A DNA stretch of 64,000 bases from BJ22 sp021298375 (lineage in GTDB: Bacteria; Planctomycetota; Planctomycetia; Pirellulales; Pirellulaceae). The position numbers and the translations under genes are program-made. This document shows, in pieces, positions 26,791 through 36,051 of this stretch. How positions within the stretch are numbered: the stretch's first letter is position 1; every line of letters begins with the position of its first letter. The notes below the pieces were generated by a model. It did not search any database. It worked only from the letters and a program-made list of their open reading frames with translations, and had not been told where the DNA came from. The stretch is from the NCBI GenBank assembly GCA_046343015.1, contig JBKDOL010000006.1:62001-126000 (forward strand), written 5' to 3'.

Positions 26791-29316
26791 TCATTTCAAC
26801 TGCACAAGTTGGCGGAAGTCTTTGGGGACGAACAAACTTCCCTGCGTGGTTCCAGGGCCGGTTCGGCGATACTGCCCCTCCAGTTCGCTCGCCGAAATTT
26901 GCCCAGCCAGAAAACTGCCCGTGGCCCGGACGGCGAGTTCCAATTCGGCACCTGTCTGATGCACGAATTCCAGCCGCAAGTCCCTCAGCCCACTGCGCAG
27001 AAACAGTTCCATGTGCGCGGCGGCTGTCTGCATTTCCGAATTGAACATCGTGTTCCGACAACCGACATCAGCCAGCAGCGGATGCTCGCGCCCCTCGGCG
27101 TCACGGACTGCAACCCGGTGCTTTTCACAGGGATGACCGCAGTTGGAGCTGTCGGTACCACTGGAGAGAAATCGGCAGAACAAGCAGTGCTCAGTGTGAA
27201 AGATCGGCAGGTGCTGATAAATCACCGCTTCAATCCGCTCCGGCCCCAAATCTCGCGCCAGCTCGACTAACTGCTGAGCATTCAAATCGTAGCCGGGCGT
27301 CAACCGCCGCAGTCCCAGTTCCAGAAGCGCGGCTGCGGCCAAGGTGTTGGTCGCATTCAAGCTGAAATCACCGTACAGCTCGGGACGCACTGCTGGCTCA
27401 AGCCGCGAAAGCTCGTACAGCAGTCCCCCGGATCGCACCAGAATCGGGCACTCCAATGAAAGCAAAAAGCGAACGACCTTCTGCTCAGCCGGTTTGAGCA
27501 TTCTCGGACTCGCCACGCGGGGCTCGATCCCGGCCGCTCGCACCCGCTCGACGGCAGGTCGCAAACCATACAACTCGAGATAGTCGAGCGTAATCGAGGC
27601 GGGCTTCAGCCCAATCGCGGCTCCTAATTGTTCATCATTCCGCACGAGCAAATGCAGCCGCGTCTCTGCCCGATGCGTCGCTTCGGGGCCGGACTTCGCC
27701 AGAACGTCATGCCGGAGACGCGTTACCCGCGACTCCGTTCCGGCAGCGGGGTTGACTCGGGCATGGGCTGGCAGGGCCCCCCGCGCCTCGAGCAACTTCT
27801 CTATCGCCTCGCGCCGCAAGCGATTCAATAAACTCGCCGGCACAAAGGCTGTACCGTCCGTCTCCCAGGTAAACTCACCCAAGTGAAAGGGAGTCCCCCC
27901 CAAGCGGCCCAACTGCTGCCGGGCCTGCTCAAGTCCCGTTCCCTGCGACTTCGCCGGTTCGAGCATTTGGGTATCGCTGACGACAATTTGATGACCAGAT
28001 TCGTCGCTGAGCTCCAGTCGCAACGCCGCGCCAACCTTCGCCCAACCCCGGACGTTTACCGGCCGGGTATAAGTCGGGTCGGGGCTTTCATTAAATGTCT
28101 TCAAGCGCTTTACCAGCTGCGGGTCGTGCGTTCGCCAGACCAAATCTCCATTCGCGATTTCCCGCAAGTTCACCCGCTCGCGATCAAACGCTAACCAAAC
28201 CCGTGCAGGGTCGTTGCCCGCAGGGCGGACGTCAAACAAAAATCCACCTTGCTCGGGCAACTCCGGACTCCGCCGATCGGCCGCATCGAATACCAACCCA
28301 TCGCCGCGCCGCAGCGCGACTCGAGACTCGATAAGTACTCCATCCGGGCCGACCTCGATCACCTTCCCGACAAGCACGCCGCGGTGCCGGGGAGCCCGCC
28401 CCTGAACGACCGCCTGATGGTTAATCCCGCTGAGAAACCAGGGGCCCAAACCTCGAGAATAAATCTGCTCCAAGTCCTGGCGCAAGTCGCTCGGGGGCTG
28501 GAACCGCTCTCCCCGACACGCCGCATCGATCGCCTGGCGATAGGCTGAAGTCGTCAGGGCGACATACTCCGACTCCTTGTATCGTCCTTCGATTTTAAGG
28601 CAGGCAATACCCAACTCCACCAACTCCGGTATCTGCTCAAGACCGTAGAGATCCCCCGGCGAAAGCAGATAGCGGGCAGCTCCCAAATCGCGCCGATCCC
28701 CGTCGACGACCAAGTCATAGCTCAGGCGACAGGCTTGGGCACATTGCCCCCGGTTCGCACTTCTTCCTCCCCAAGCCTCGCTGCTGAAACACTGCCCCGA
28801 GTATGAGACGCACAATGCTCCGTGAACGAAAACCTCCAGCTCCAAGTCTGTCTGTTCTCGAATCTTCCGAATGTCCTTTAAACTTAACTCGCGGCCCAAC
28901 ACAACGCGGCTGCAACCGAATTGACGCGCCAACTCTGCGCCCTCAGCCGAAGTGATCGACATCTGGGTGCTGCCGTGAATCGGCAGCTTGGGAGCGACCT
29001 CGCGGACCAGTCGGGCGACTCCCAAATCCTGCACGATCAAGGCATCAACGCCCGCCTCGGCGAGTCCAACGATCGCCTCTTCCGCCAACTCCAGCTCATG
29101 TTCGAACACCAGCGTATTGAACGTGACAAAACCCTTGACGCCGCGTCGATGCAGTGTCAGCAGAATTTCTGGCAACTCACTCAGCTCAAATCCAACCTTG
29201 GCGCGGGCTGAAAAGTGATTCAATCCAAAGTAAACCGCATCCGCGCCAGCCTCGATGGCCGCCTGCAGTTGAGGCCAATGTCCGGCCGGGCTCATCAATT
29301 CAGGGCGTTGGATCAT
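26791..29316 (-). CDS. U32 peptidase-family protein, RlhA-like
   Basis: This 841-residue protein has the U32 signature EVFVHGALCVSYSGQC (161-176), followed by Cys192 and Cys196 in the NRGQCAQACR block; these residues are expected to hold an Fe-S cluster. U32 members such as RlhA and TrhP put hydroxyl groups on 23S rRNA C2501 and tRNA U34; older annotations call them peptidases. RlhA of E. coli is about 650 residues and has a DUF3656 domain after the U32 core. The present protein is longer, with extra C-terminal sequence that holds more Cys (CLFCRF, NCGHPC). RlhA-like is the best call; collagenase-type peptidase is the older alternative. ATG 29314-29316 has no strong ribosome site. Confidence 0.85.
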   Translation of the reverse strand: MIQRPELMSPAGHWPQLQAAIEAGADAVYFGLNHFSARAKVGFELSELPEILLTLHRRGVKGFVTFNTLVFEHELELAEEAIVGLAEAGVDALIVQDLGVARLVREVAPKLPIHGSTQMSITSAEGAELARQFGCSRVVLGRELSLKDIRKIREQTDLELEVFVHGALCVSYSGQCFSSEAWGGRSANRGQCAQACRLSYDLVVDGDRRDLGAARYLLSPGDLYGLEQIPELVELGIACLKIEGRYKESEYVALTTSAYRQAIDAACRGERFQPPSDLRQDLEQIYSRGLGPWFLSGINHQAVVQGRAPRHRGVLVGKVIEVGPDGVLIESRVALRRGDGLVFDAADRRSPELPEQGGFLFDVRPAGNDPARVWLAFDRERVNLREIANGDLVWRTHDPQLVKRLKTFNESPDPTYTRPVNVRGWAKVGAALRLELSDESGHQIVVSDTQMLEPAKSQGTGLEQARQQLGRLGGTPFHLGEFTWETDGTAFVPASLLNRLRREAIEKLLEARGALPAHARVNPAAGTESRVTRLRHDVLAKSGPEATHRAETRLHLLVRNDEQLGAAIGLKPASITLDYLELYGLRPAVERVRAAGIEPRVASPRMLKPAEQKVVRFLLSLECPILVRSGGLLYELSRLEPAVRPELYGDFSLNATNTLAAAALLELGLRRLTPGYDLNAQQLVELARDLGPERIEAVIYQHLPIFHTEHCLFCRFLSSGTDSSNCGHPCEKHRVAVRDAEGREHPLLADVGCRNTMFNSEMQTAAAHMELFLRSGLRDLRLEFVHQTGAELELAVRATGSFLAGQISASELEGQYRRTGPGTTQGSLFVPKDFRQLVQLK

Positions 29317-29865
29317 GATTGAAGACGTAAAAGGTCCGCGGGGCAGGGGAGCGCGATTGTGCGAGAGGCTTCAGTCTAGTCCAACCTGCCGCAGCCATAG
29401 TAGTGGCTGGAGGCTTCCCGATGGTTCGGTTCGAGCAGAACGAGAAGGATTTCACCCCATCAGGTACAGCGTTCGGTGACGACAACCAGTCGCCTGACAC
29501 CCAGGCCGCATTGGGTGGGACGGGGGGCGGGAAGCAAAGGGGGAGCAGGCAGCAGGGTTCAACGGCAGCCAGTGCCAGGCCGCTGAGGGAATGTCGGATC
29601 CTCGCCAGTGTGCCGACCGAACTCTTTGACTTCGGCACTCTCCGAGCCAGCAAGGTCGTGACTACCAGGCAACTCTTCCTGCGCGAAAAAGTTTCGCCAG
29701 TCCTTCCAGCGGGCACGACCTTCGCCCACTTTTCCCAAAACCGTTGCTTTGATTCGAGTTTCCCCGAAAACCGCCAGGGCAAGACCGCATAATTACCGCG
29801 AGCGCATCCGCGCTTGCCAGTCTTGATCCTATTTCCGTCCGCAGAAACGCTCCGGACCCGCACGC
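29317..29865. other. Intergenic stretch, 549 bases, with G-runs
   Basis: This gap lies between the divergent U32 and LysM genes. A 187-residue minus frame and a 129-residue plus frame overlap here; neither has a domain, a start signal or a signal peptide. It contains the G-run motif at 29513-29531. No promoter pair was recognised. Confidence 0.5.
29513..29531 (+). other. Predicted G-quadruplex motif
   Basis: Four G-runs (29513-29515, 29517-29519, 29522-29527, 29529-29531) are separated by loops of one, two and one bases. A fifth run (29539-29543) lies close by. It sits about 200 bases upstream of the U32 gene start on the opposite strand. Confidence 0.6.
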
Positions 29866-30843
29866 ATGAACCGACAAGTGGCTCAAATCCTGATTGGCGC
29901 GACCGCCCTGACCGGAGCGTTCTTCTTTGGCTCAGTCATGCAGCGGCGACATGGCGACCTCGAAAAGACCTCGAGTAACCAGCCGATGCTGGAGCACGAA
30001 GACCTCGTTTGGCATTCTGGCCCGGAAAAAGGCTCAGCGCAAGGCAGCTCTTCTGCCGCAAACTCTCCACCATCGAATTCACAGCTGGCGATCGCTGAAT
30101 CAACCGCTGGTCGTCCCACGAGCCCGCTTACGGGAACCGATGAGTCGAATGCTCGCTTCCCCGCGTCTGGCAACGAACGCTCTGCTGAAGGTCAACTCGA
30201 TCCGCAGACAAGCCAGACCGTGCTGGAGAGAAAGGTCGTGCAGCCTGATTTCTCGCGTTGGTCGAATTCCTCCAATACAGCCGGCACGGATGGCGAGCGG
30301 CCCAGCCCGATGTTACCGCTGACCGCACCCCCGCCCTTGCTCGGGAACCCGGCTCAGCCAGCCGGCGAACTCACCAATCGCACAGCTGGACCAAGCGACC
30401 CGCTCGACCCGATTGTGGCAGGCACAAAATTTCCGGCCGCTGAGCAACCGGCCTCTGACCCGTGGACCGCTCCGCTCTCGTCGGTCCTGCTCAAGCCCCC
30501 CACGACGAGTCCGATCCCTGCCGAGGGCGTGAAGCCGGAAAGCGAAATTGCCGGGAAAGTTCCCCAGCCAGCGACCGCTCCCGCTCCCTCTGCGCCCACC
30601 CGACTCGCGACCTCAGAGCTCGTTCCGGTCAATCCGTCCAACCTTCGCAAAGCGGATGTCGATACGGACTCGTTCCGCATCCACGTTACGCGGCCTGGGG
30701 ACACGCTGCAGGCCCTTGCGCTGAAGTATTATGGCAAAGCGGACTATTACCTCGACATCTATTTGGCCAATCAAGACCAGCTGGAAAGCCCGATTCAACT
30801 TCCAGTGGGAAAGCCTCTGAAGATTCCTGATTACGGCAAATAG
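29866..30843 (+). CDS. LysM-domain envelope protein
   Basis: This 325-residue protein has a hydrophobic N-terminal segment (about 6-24), a long Pro/Ser/Thr-rich low-complexity stretch, and a C-terminal LysM domain (about 270-322) with the typical GDTLQALALKYYG start and IQLPVGKPLKIP end. LysM binds peptidoglycan or chitin-like glycans, so the protein is likely anchored in the membrane and reaches the cell wall; planctomycetes have a thin peptidoglycan layer. No enzymatic domain is fused. It is convergent with the thioredoxin-YHS gene (64 bases between stops). Confidence 0.85.
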   Translation: MNRQVAQILIGATALTGAFFFGSVMQRRHGDLEKTSSNQPMLEHEDLVWHSGPEKGSAQGSSSAANSPPSNSQLAIAESTAGRPTSPLTGTDESNARFPASGNERSAEGQLDPQTSQTVLERKVVQPDFSRWSNSSNTAGTDGERPSPMLPLTAPPPLLGNPAQPAGELTNRTAGPSDPLDPIVAGTKFPAAEQPASDPWTAPLSSVLLKPPTTSPIPAEGVKPESEIAGKVPQPATAPAPSAPTRLATSELVPVNPSNLRKADVDTDSFRIHVTRPGDTLQALALKYYGKADYYLDIYLANQDQLESPIQLPVGKPLKIPDYGK

Positions 30844-30907
30844 CGGATCCCGCCGCACACAAGGCGTTTGCTCTCTCTGCCAACGCTTTCAATTCGATGA
30901 CCGGCAA

Positions 30908-32233
30908 TCACTGCTTGCCATCGACCCTCTCCGTTGCGATTCGAATCGCATCCAAATAGATGAGTGGATTGGTGCGGAATTTTCCGCGCGTCTCCTCGCT
31001 TTCAAAGAGCACCACTTGCTGCTTGCCATGGAGCGTCATGAAAACGCCGTGGGCTTTTTTACCCTCGCTCAGCTTTCCCTGCTCGTGGAAAGTCACTGGA
31101 TCGAAACCGGCGAGCAGAGGGCTGTACCGATCAGGATCGCGAAGGAATTCGGCTTGGGCTTCGGCCGAGGCGAACAGGTAGATGCGGCCCCGATGGACGG
31201 CACCGAGCCGATCGTCACCCTTGACCCATTTGGTTTCCTTCAGCAGTGTCACCGGGCAATCTCCCTCGAGCGCCAAGGACGGGTCTGAGCTGGTGGCACC
31301 GGTCAGCACGACTTGCCCTTTGCCCTCTACTGCTTGCCCTGTGCCCTCTGCTGGCGGCGATGGCACAGGCGGAGCCTGGGCGGCGAACGAGTTCCGCGTT
31401 CCGAATTCGTTAGGACTGGCACTGGCTGACTGACTGGGACTGGCCGACTGGCTGGCACTGGCCGATGGGGTTGCGAACGGGTTCGTCACCTTTTGCGGAA
31501 CTTCCGCCGAGGGACTGCTTGGAGATGCGGGTTTGAATGCGGTTGAAGGACGGGCCTCGGCAGTGAGCGGAGGAGTCACGGTCGCAAGTGGAGTGCCGTT
31601 CGGTGAGGGTGAATTGCCCTCCGCGAGCCCATTAAAAGTCGGCGCACTCGCGCGTGGCGGAGCTGTCGTTCCCGGCCCGGGTGCCAGCGGCCGTTGCTGG
31701 TCAAACGGAGTCAAACCATTGGATCCATCCGGCCGAGGCCGGCTCTTTTCCCAGCTCTCTGCCAGTTGGTTCTTTTCGTTCAGCACCGCTTGCCCGCCGT
31801 TTGCAAGCGCCGCTTGGGCTCGTTCAATCTCGGCCAGCATCGCGACGTACGCGCTCGCCTCGGTCGGACTGTTCCGCTTCTGAATCACTTTTTCGCTGGT
31901 CGTGACCACAACGTCTGTGGGTAGACTCTTGACCCCGAATTCAGCCGCGAGCTGCGGGTTTTGGTCGTAATCGATTCTGACCGGGACGACCGTCTCGCCA
32001 AGCTTGCGAGCCACCGCCGGATTTCGAAACACAAAGGTCTCTACTTCCTGACAAGGCCGACACCAGCTGGCCCCGAAGTGAAGCAGAATCGGCTTGTTCC
32101 GCCGAGCCGCTTCGGTTTTTGCTGCCGCCAAGTCGGCCGCCCATTGAATTTCTTGCCCAAAGGCTGGGGCGCCCAACCCAGCCCAAACGGCCAGGCAAGC
32201 GACAGCAAACCACTGCTGGCATTGGAATTTCAT
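30908..32233 (-). CDS. Secreted thioredoxin-like protein fused to YHS-like domains
   Basis: This 441-residue protein starts with a signal peptide (1-27, ending FGQ). A thioredoxin domain follows with SWCRPC (Cys58 and Cys61) and the cis-Pro in SLPTD (105). A Pro/Ser/Ala-rich linker (about 150-305) leads to a YHS-like unit with CPVTL, HRGRIYLF and AGFDPV, and a second, less clear unit that lacks the Cys. YHS domains occur in copper and heavy-metal proteins, so thiol exchange joined to metal handling is an inference. An open frame reaches back to 32404, but ATG 32231-32233 with AGGA 9 nt upstream and the signal peptide fix the start. A palindrome lies about 65 bases upstream. Confidence 0.82.
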   Translation of the reverse strand: MKFQCQQWFAVACLAVWAGLGAPAFGQEIQWAADLAAAKTEAARRNKPILLHFGASWCRPCQEVETFVFRNPAVARKLGETVVPVRIDYDQNPQLAAEFGVKSLPTDVVVTTSEKVIQKRNSPTEASAYVAMLAEIERAQAALANGGQAVLNEKNQLAESWEKSRPRPDGSNGLTPFDQQRPLAPGPGTTAPPRASAPTFNGLAEGNSPSPNGTPLATVTPPLTAEARPSTAFKPASPSSPSAEVPQKVTNPFATPSASASQSASPSQSASASPNEFGTRNSFAAQAPPVPSPPAEGTGQAVEGKGQVVLTGATSSDPSLALEGDCPVTLLKETKWVKGDDRLGAVHRGRIYLFASAEAQAEFLRDPDRYSPLLAGFDPVTFHEQGKLSEGKKAHGVFMTLHGKQQVVLFESEETRGKFRTNPLIYLDAIRIATERVDGKQ

Positions 32234-32295
32234 CAGAAACGGTCCTGAGAATGAGTGAGAAACCGGGTGTCCTTCATTGGTATCGGCCGGAGCCC

Positions 32296-32310
32296 CGTCA
32301 AAATTTGACG
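32296..32310. promoter_or_regulatory. 15-bp palindrome upstream of the thioredoxin-YHS gene
   Basis: CGTCAAAATTTGACG has two perfect 7-base arms around one base. It lies about 63 bases before the gene start and contains TTGACG on the minus strand, a fair -35, though the matching -10 is poor. It may be a repressor site. Confidence 0.4.
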
Positions 32311-32541
32311 ATTGGGTAAAATCTTCCGCTAAAGTCGGGAGGCGAGGGGCCCCCAGCAAGGTCCCACGGGGGCGGACCAAGGGCCCGAGCGACGGCCAAA
32401 GCAACGAGAATCGTGCCCCAAGCAGGTCAGCTCGGCCGCCGCGTTAATACCCGTTCGAGGATTCAGCGCATCCGTTTTCCCCGACCGAAGGCGCCAGCTC
32501 CCGGGTCTTGGCTTCAGTCTCGCGTCGCTAGGTTCAAATCC

Positions 32542-32570
32542 TTGACAACGTTTTCCGCCTGCGTTATATT
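32542..32570 (+). promoter_or_regulatory. Consensus sigma70-type promoter
   Basis: TTGACA (32542-32547), a 17-base spacer and TATATT (32565-32570) match the housekeeping sigma consensus in 11 of 12 positions. It reads rightwards; transcription would begin near 32577. The next supported gene downstream is rho at 34312. Confidence 0.65.
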
Positions 32571-33034
32571 TCCACGCGTTGTTTCTTTCGCCAGCGAGCT
32601 CAAATCTCGAGTTCTCTGGCGCTCAGCTCTCACAGCTGGTTCGGAAAAGCTACCGCCAGCTGCCCATTGAATCTCTCGAAGTGAACTTCGCAGTGTATCT
32701 ATCGAAGTGCATCTCTCCCGATGCGTTCGACGCTCTTGGTGGTCGATGATTCGGGCTCTCCGAAGCAATCAAACTCGCAAAATGCGGATTTTTGCTGATA
32801 GAGCTCTGGAATTGCTCGGTTTAAACCAACGGACAGCCGGATTTCGTCAATGAGCGGCGATTGTTTCTGCAATCGGCCGGGAATTGAAAACCGCCCTTCC
32901 GACTTGCGAGACCTAATCACCCTTGAGTTTCCCCCTCCTGTCGAACCGTTAAAACGTTCGGATTGGTGAAGGGCTTGGAAATTCCGGTGTTTTGAGATTT
33001 GGGCAGCCACTGAAGTGTTATTGGTGAGCTTTAT

Positions 33035-33070
33035 CGCGACCTTGTTAAGTTGCGCGACCTTGTTCAGTTG
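33035..33070. repeat. 18-bp direct repeat in the rho leader
   Basis: Two adjacent units, 33035-33052 and 33053-33070 (CGCGACCTTGTTAAGTTG and the same with C for one A), lie inside the region upstream of rho. Confidence 0.9.
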
Positions 33071-33970
33071 ATTGGGAAAGTTGATCGGAACGCTCGGGCT
33101 TGCTTGAAAAAGAGAGCGAGCTCCTTCGGTTTTCGGCAACTTTCCGTTCGCGAAGGATTCCTGCCTCGGTTCCATGTCTTATGGCGTGTTCGCCTTTCGG
33201 CGCGACCGTCTCGAGGCGTGTTCGATTCAGTTTGTTTCGCGTGATTCCAGCTCGGTAAGTGCCCGGCGAATTGAGTCCTACTCGAACCGTTGGCGCTCGC
33301 TCAAGACTGGAAAAAGCTGGCTATTTCGGCTCGCTTGCCGAACAGCTTCGCTTGCAGTCTGAATCAGTCGCCCGAGCGTTGGGTTTCTGTCAGTTTCTGG
33401 TTCGCGAAAATTGGTTTCTCAGATTTGAACCGCAGCGACTGCGATTTCTCTTTGGACCGGCCGGGGCAAACATCACGTTTCCCGGCTCTTTGGTTAAAGA
33501 GGAGCCAGCCGGATCGGCTGAGCCAATGGTGGCGAACCTGTGAAGGTTAGTGTCCGACCGGGTCCTCCGGGGAAATTTCCGGGCCCTCCGGGAAATGCAA
33601 CCGGCATGTCGCTTTCACTGCTTTTGCAACGCGTTCTGGTTATTCCGTTTGATATTCGTCAACAGGCGATTCAGTTCATCGGTGGCCGGGCGATTCCTAT
33701 CGCTCTCGATGCCATCGACTGTTTCCACCCGGTGACCGCAGGATTGCGGGAGGGCAGGAACAGGAGTTCGACCAGTTCCCTTCCTCGGGACCTGGCGATC
33801 TGGTGCTGAACACCTGAGTTGGAAAAGGATTTCTACCCCGTGGCCGGCGTGTCATTCCGAAACATTCCGTTGCAGTTTCCATCGGCGAGCAATTCGCCGG
33901 TCCAGCGATTCGCAGGTCCGGAAGGCGGAGACAACTCGAGCCTTTTCGCTCGGGTTTACTCGCGGCGATT

Positions 33971-34013
33971 GCAATCCAAATCCGGCTGCAATCCAAGTCC
34001 GGCTGCAATCCAA
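33971..34013. repeat. 17-bp tandem repeat, 2.5 copies, in the rho leader
   Basis: Units at 33971-33987, 33988-34004 and a partial 34005-34013 follow GCAATCCAARTCCGGCT. They are about 300 bases before the rho start. Confidence 0.88.
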
Positions 34014-34311
34014 AAAAGCGGTAGGGATCGCGTCGGTATTTTGAACTGATTGTCTCGCGGGCATTTGAACGGCTTCTCGCGCGGGGCGTTTTGAAAACTA
34101 CCACAGGAAAGGTTTAAACCGTCTCCTCGGGAGACTTGTTCGCTTCAGTCAGAATCACCAGCGTGACATCTTGTCCTGCTGGCTACTGGAGCTTCATCCG
34201 GCCGGCTGTTGAATTTGTTGGCAGCTGAAACTGGATGTCTCGATTTTTCTCACTTCGATTTTGATCATCAGTGAGTTCGCAAACACAGTTACTTCTTTGA
34301 TTGGGTGTGGA

Positions 34312-35937
34312 ATGGCAAAAAAGCGTTTTCGTCCGCGTGGCTCCTCAGGTTCCAGTGGTGGTTCTGGCGGTGGCTCCAGCGGCGGATCGAGTGGTGGCTC
34401 CGGCGGCGGATCGCGACGTTCCAGCGGAGGTCCCGGTGGCTCACGTGGTGGCGGTGGTGGCGGCGGCGGTGGTGGCCGCTCAGGCTCTCGCCGACGTGGC
34501 TCCGATGGCGGTGGCTATCGCAGCGATCGGGGTGAACGGCACGACCGCAGTGACCGGGGCGACCGCAGTGACAGGGGCGATCGAGGCGATCGCAGTGATC
34601 GCAGTGATCGGGGCGATCGGGGTCAGCGGAGCGATCGACACGGCTACCGTCCCGCCGGACGCAGTCGCAGTTACGCCAGCCGCGACCGTGGCCATTCCTC
34701 CGACCGAGCCTACCAGGAGCGGACACTGAGCGAACGTCCAGTCGACGATCTCGACACCGGCCTTGATCGCTCGATCGACGGCGAAGTTGATTTCGTGGAG
34801 CCACTTCCCGATCCCGATTTGTTTGAAAGTGTTGGGCTGCTGGAGATGCACCCCAATGGCTACGGCTTTTTGCGCAGCCCGGAAAACAATTATTCCCGTG
34901 AACGGTCCGACCCGTTTGTTCCCGGCACGATGATCGAAAAGTTCGGTCTTCGCCCCGGCGTAATGATTCGAGGCATGATCCAGCCCGGACGCCGCAACCA
35001 GGGCCCGCGGGTCCGGGAGATTATCGACGTCGACGGGATGCACCCCGAGGATTACCTGAACGTCAAGAGTTTTGATCAGCTGACTCCAGTCAATCCATCC
35101 GAGTGGTTCCAACTGGAAACTGGCCAGGTTCCGCTGACGACCCGGGTCATGGACCTGCTCACTCCGCTGGGCAAAGGCCAACGCGCCCTGATTGTCGCTC
35201 CTCCCCGCAGCGGTAAAACCGTGATGCTGCAGCACATCAGCCACGGCATTGCGACCAATCACCCCGACTGCAAATTGATCGTGCTGCTCGTCGACGAACG
35301 CCCCGAGGAGGTCACCGACATGCGTCGGAACGTCAATGGGGAAGTCGTCGCCAGCAGCCTCGATGAAGACATCGAAAGCCACGTCCGGATTTCCCAGCTG
35401 ATTATCGAACGTTGCAAGCGGCTGGCGGAAATGGGCCGCGATGTGTTCCTGTTGATGGACTCGATTACACGTTTAGCTCGAGCTTTCAACAAATGGGTCG
35501 GCAACACTGGTCGAACGATGTCGGGTGGCGTCGATATCAAGGCGATGGATATCCCCAAGAAACTCTTCGCCACCGCGCGAGCCTTCGAGGAGGGGGGGTC
35601 ACTGACGATCGTCGGAACAGCCCTGATTGACACGGGCAGCCGCATGGACGAACTGATTTTTCAGGAGTTCAAAGGTACCGGCAACATGGAACTGGTTCTC
35701 GATCGCAAACTCGCCGATCGGCGAGTATGGCCAGCCATCGACATTTCCCAATCGGGCACCCGCCGCGAGGAATTGCTGCTTTCGCCCGATACGCTGCACG
35801 CAGTCACGATGCTTCGTCGGACCCTGACTTCCATGCATCATGTCGAAGCGATGGAACAGCTGACCAAGCAACTGGGGCGCTTTAAGACCAACGCCGAGTT
35901 CATCGCGCTGATCAGCGGAAAGATGGCCCACGATTAA
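34312..35937 (+). CDS. rho: Transcription termination factor Rho with disordered N-terminus
   Basis: Rho is a hexameric RNA-dependent ATPase that ends transcription. The 541-residue product starts with a Gly/Ser-rich then Arg/Ser/Asp-rich segment (about 9-135, many SDRGD-like units), followed by the RNA-binding cold-shock-like domain with GYGFLR (183-188) and the ATPase core: Walker A APPRSGKT (296-303), Walker B LLMDSITR, and the Q-loop TMSGGVD. E. coli Rho has about 419 residues, so the extra length is the N-terminal segment. An open frame reaches back to TTG 34261, but ATG 34312-34314 begins the basic MAKKRFRPRG start and is preferred. A long gene-free stretch precedes it. No T-run terminator was seen after it. 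Confidence 0.95.
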   Translation: MAKKRFRPRGSSGSSGGSGGGSSGGSSGGSGGGSRRSSGGPGGSRGGGGGGGGGGRSGSRRRGSDGGGYRSDRGERHDRSDRGDRSDRGDRGDRSDRSDRGDRGQRSDRHGYRPAGRSRSYASRDRGHSSDRAYQERTLSERPVDDLDTGLDRSIDGEVDFVEPLPDPDLFESVGLLEMHPNGYGFLRSPENNYSRERSDPFVPGTMIEKFGLRPGVMIRGMIQPGRRNQGPRVREIIDVDGMHPEDYLNVKSFDQLTPVNPSEWFQLETGQVPLTTRVMDLLTPLGKGQRALIVAPPRSGKTVMLQHISHGIATNHPDCKLIVLLVDERPEEVTDMRRNVNGEVVASSLDEDIESHVRISQLIIERCKRLAEMGRDVFLLMDSITRLARAFNKWVGNTGRTMSGGVDIKAMDIPKKLFATARAFEEGGSLTIVGTALIDTGSRMDELIFQEFKGTGNMELVLDRKLADRRVWPAIDISQSGTRREELLLSPDTLHAVTMLRRTLTSMHHVEAMEQLTKQLGRFKTNAEFIALISGKMAHD

Positions 35938-36051
35938 ACTGGGAATCCGGTAAAACTGGAATCCTGAGGCGGAAGGCGGAATGAGAACGGTAGACTCTCG
36001 CCGGCTTCGGCCGAAGGGGGCCCTCGGTGACTGCTGCCCGGTGGAGGACGG

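Larger units (their letters stand above)
32234..34311. other. Gene-free 2.1 kb stretch upstream of rho
   Basis: No frame here has a domain, a signal peptide or good start support; the longest is a 158-residue minus frame (32699-33175) of odd composition. The stretch carries a consensus promoter (32542-32570) reading rightwards, a palindrome (32296-32310), direct repeats (33035-33070, 33971-34013) and small hairpins (33484-33506, 34121-34135), and looks lower in GC than the coding regions. If transcribed from that promoter the leader of rho would be about 1.7 kb. Confidence 0.55.

Noticed and set aside
29300..29863. 187-residue minus frame upstream of the U32 gene
   Set aside because: It overlaps the U32 start, has no signals, and passes through the G-run tract.
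32528..32547. GGTTCAAATCC looks like a tRNA T-loop
   Set aside because: No acceptor or anticodon arm can be built upstream, and the T-stem has a mismatch; it overlaps the -35 of the promoter.
32699..33175. 158-residue minus-strand frame in the rho leader
   Set aside because: No ribosome site, domain or signal peptide, and it runs against the strong promoter; treated as noncoding.
33484..33506. Hairpin with arms CTCTTT and AAAGAG in the rho leader as a terminator
   Set aside because: Only 6 clean base pairs and no following T-run; left as possible leader structure.
33911..33932. Segment AGGTCCGGAAGG like the core of SRP 4.5S RNA
   Set aside because: The 3' half lacks the conserved AGCAGC part and no flanking stem of the right length was found; the match is short and likely chance.
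34480..35382. 300-residue minus-strand frame antisense to rho
   Set aside because: Its composition is a shadow of the rho coding frame, and rho has unambiguous motifs.
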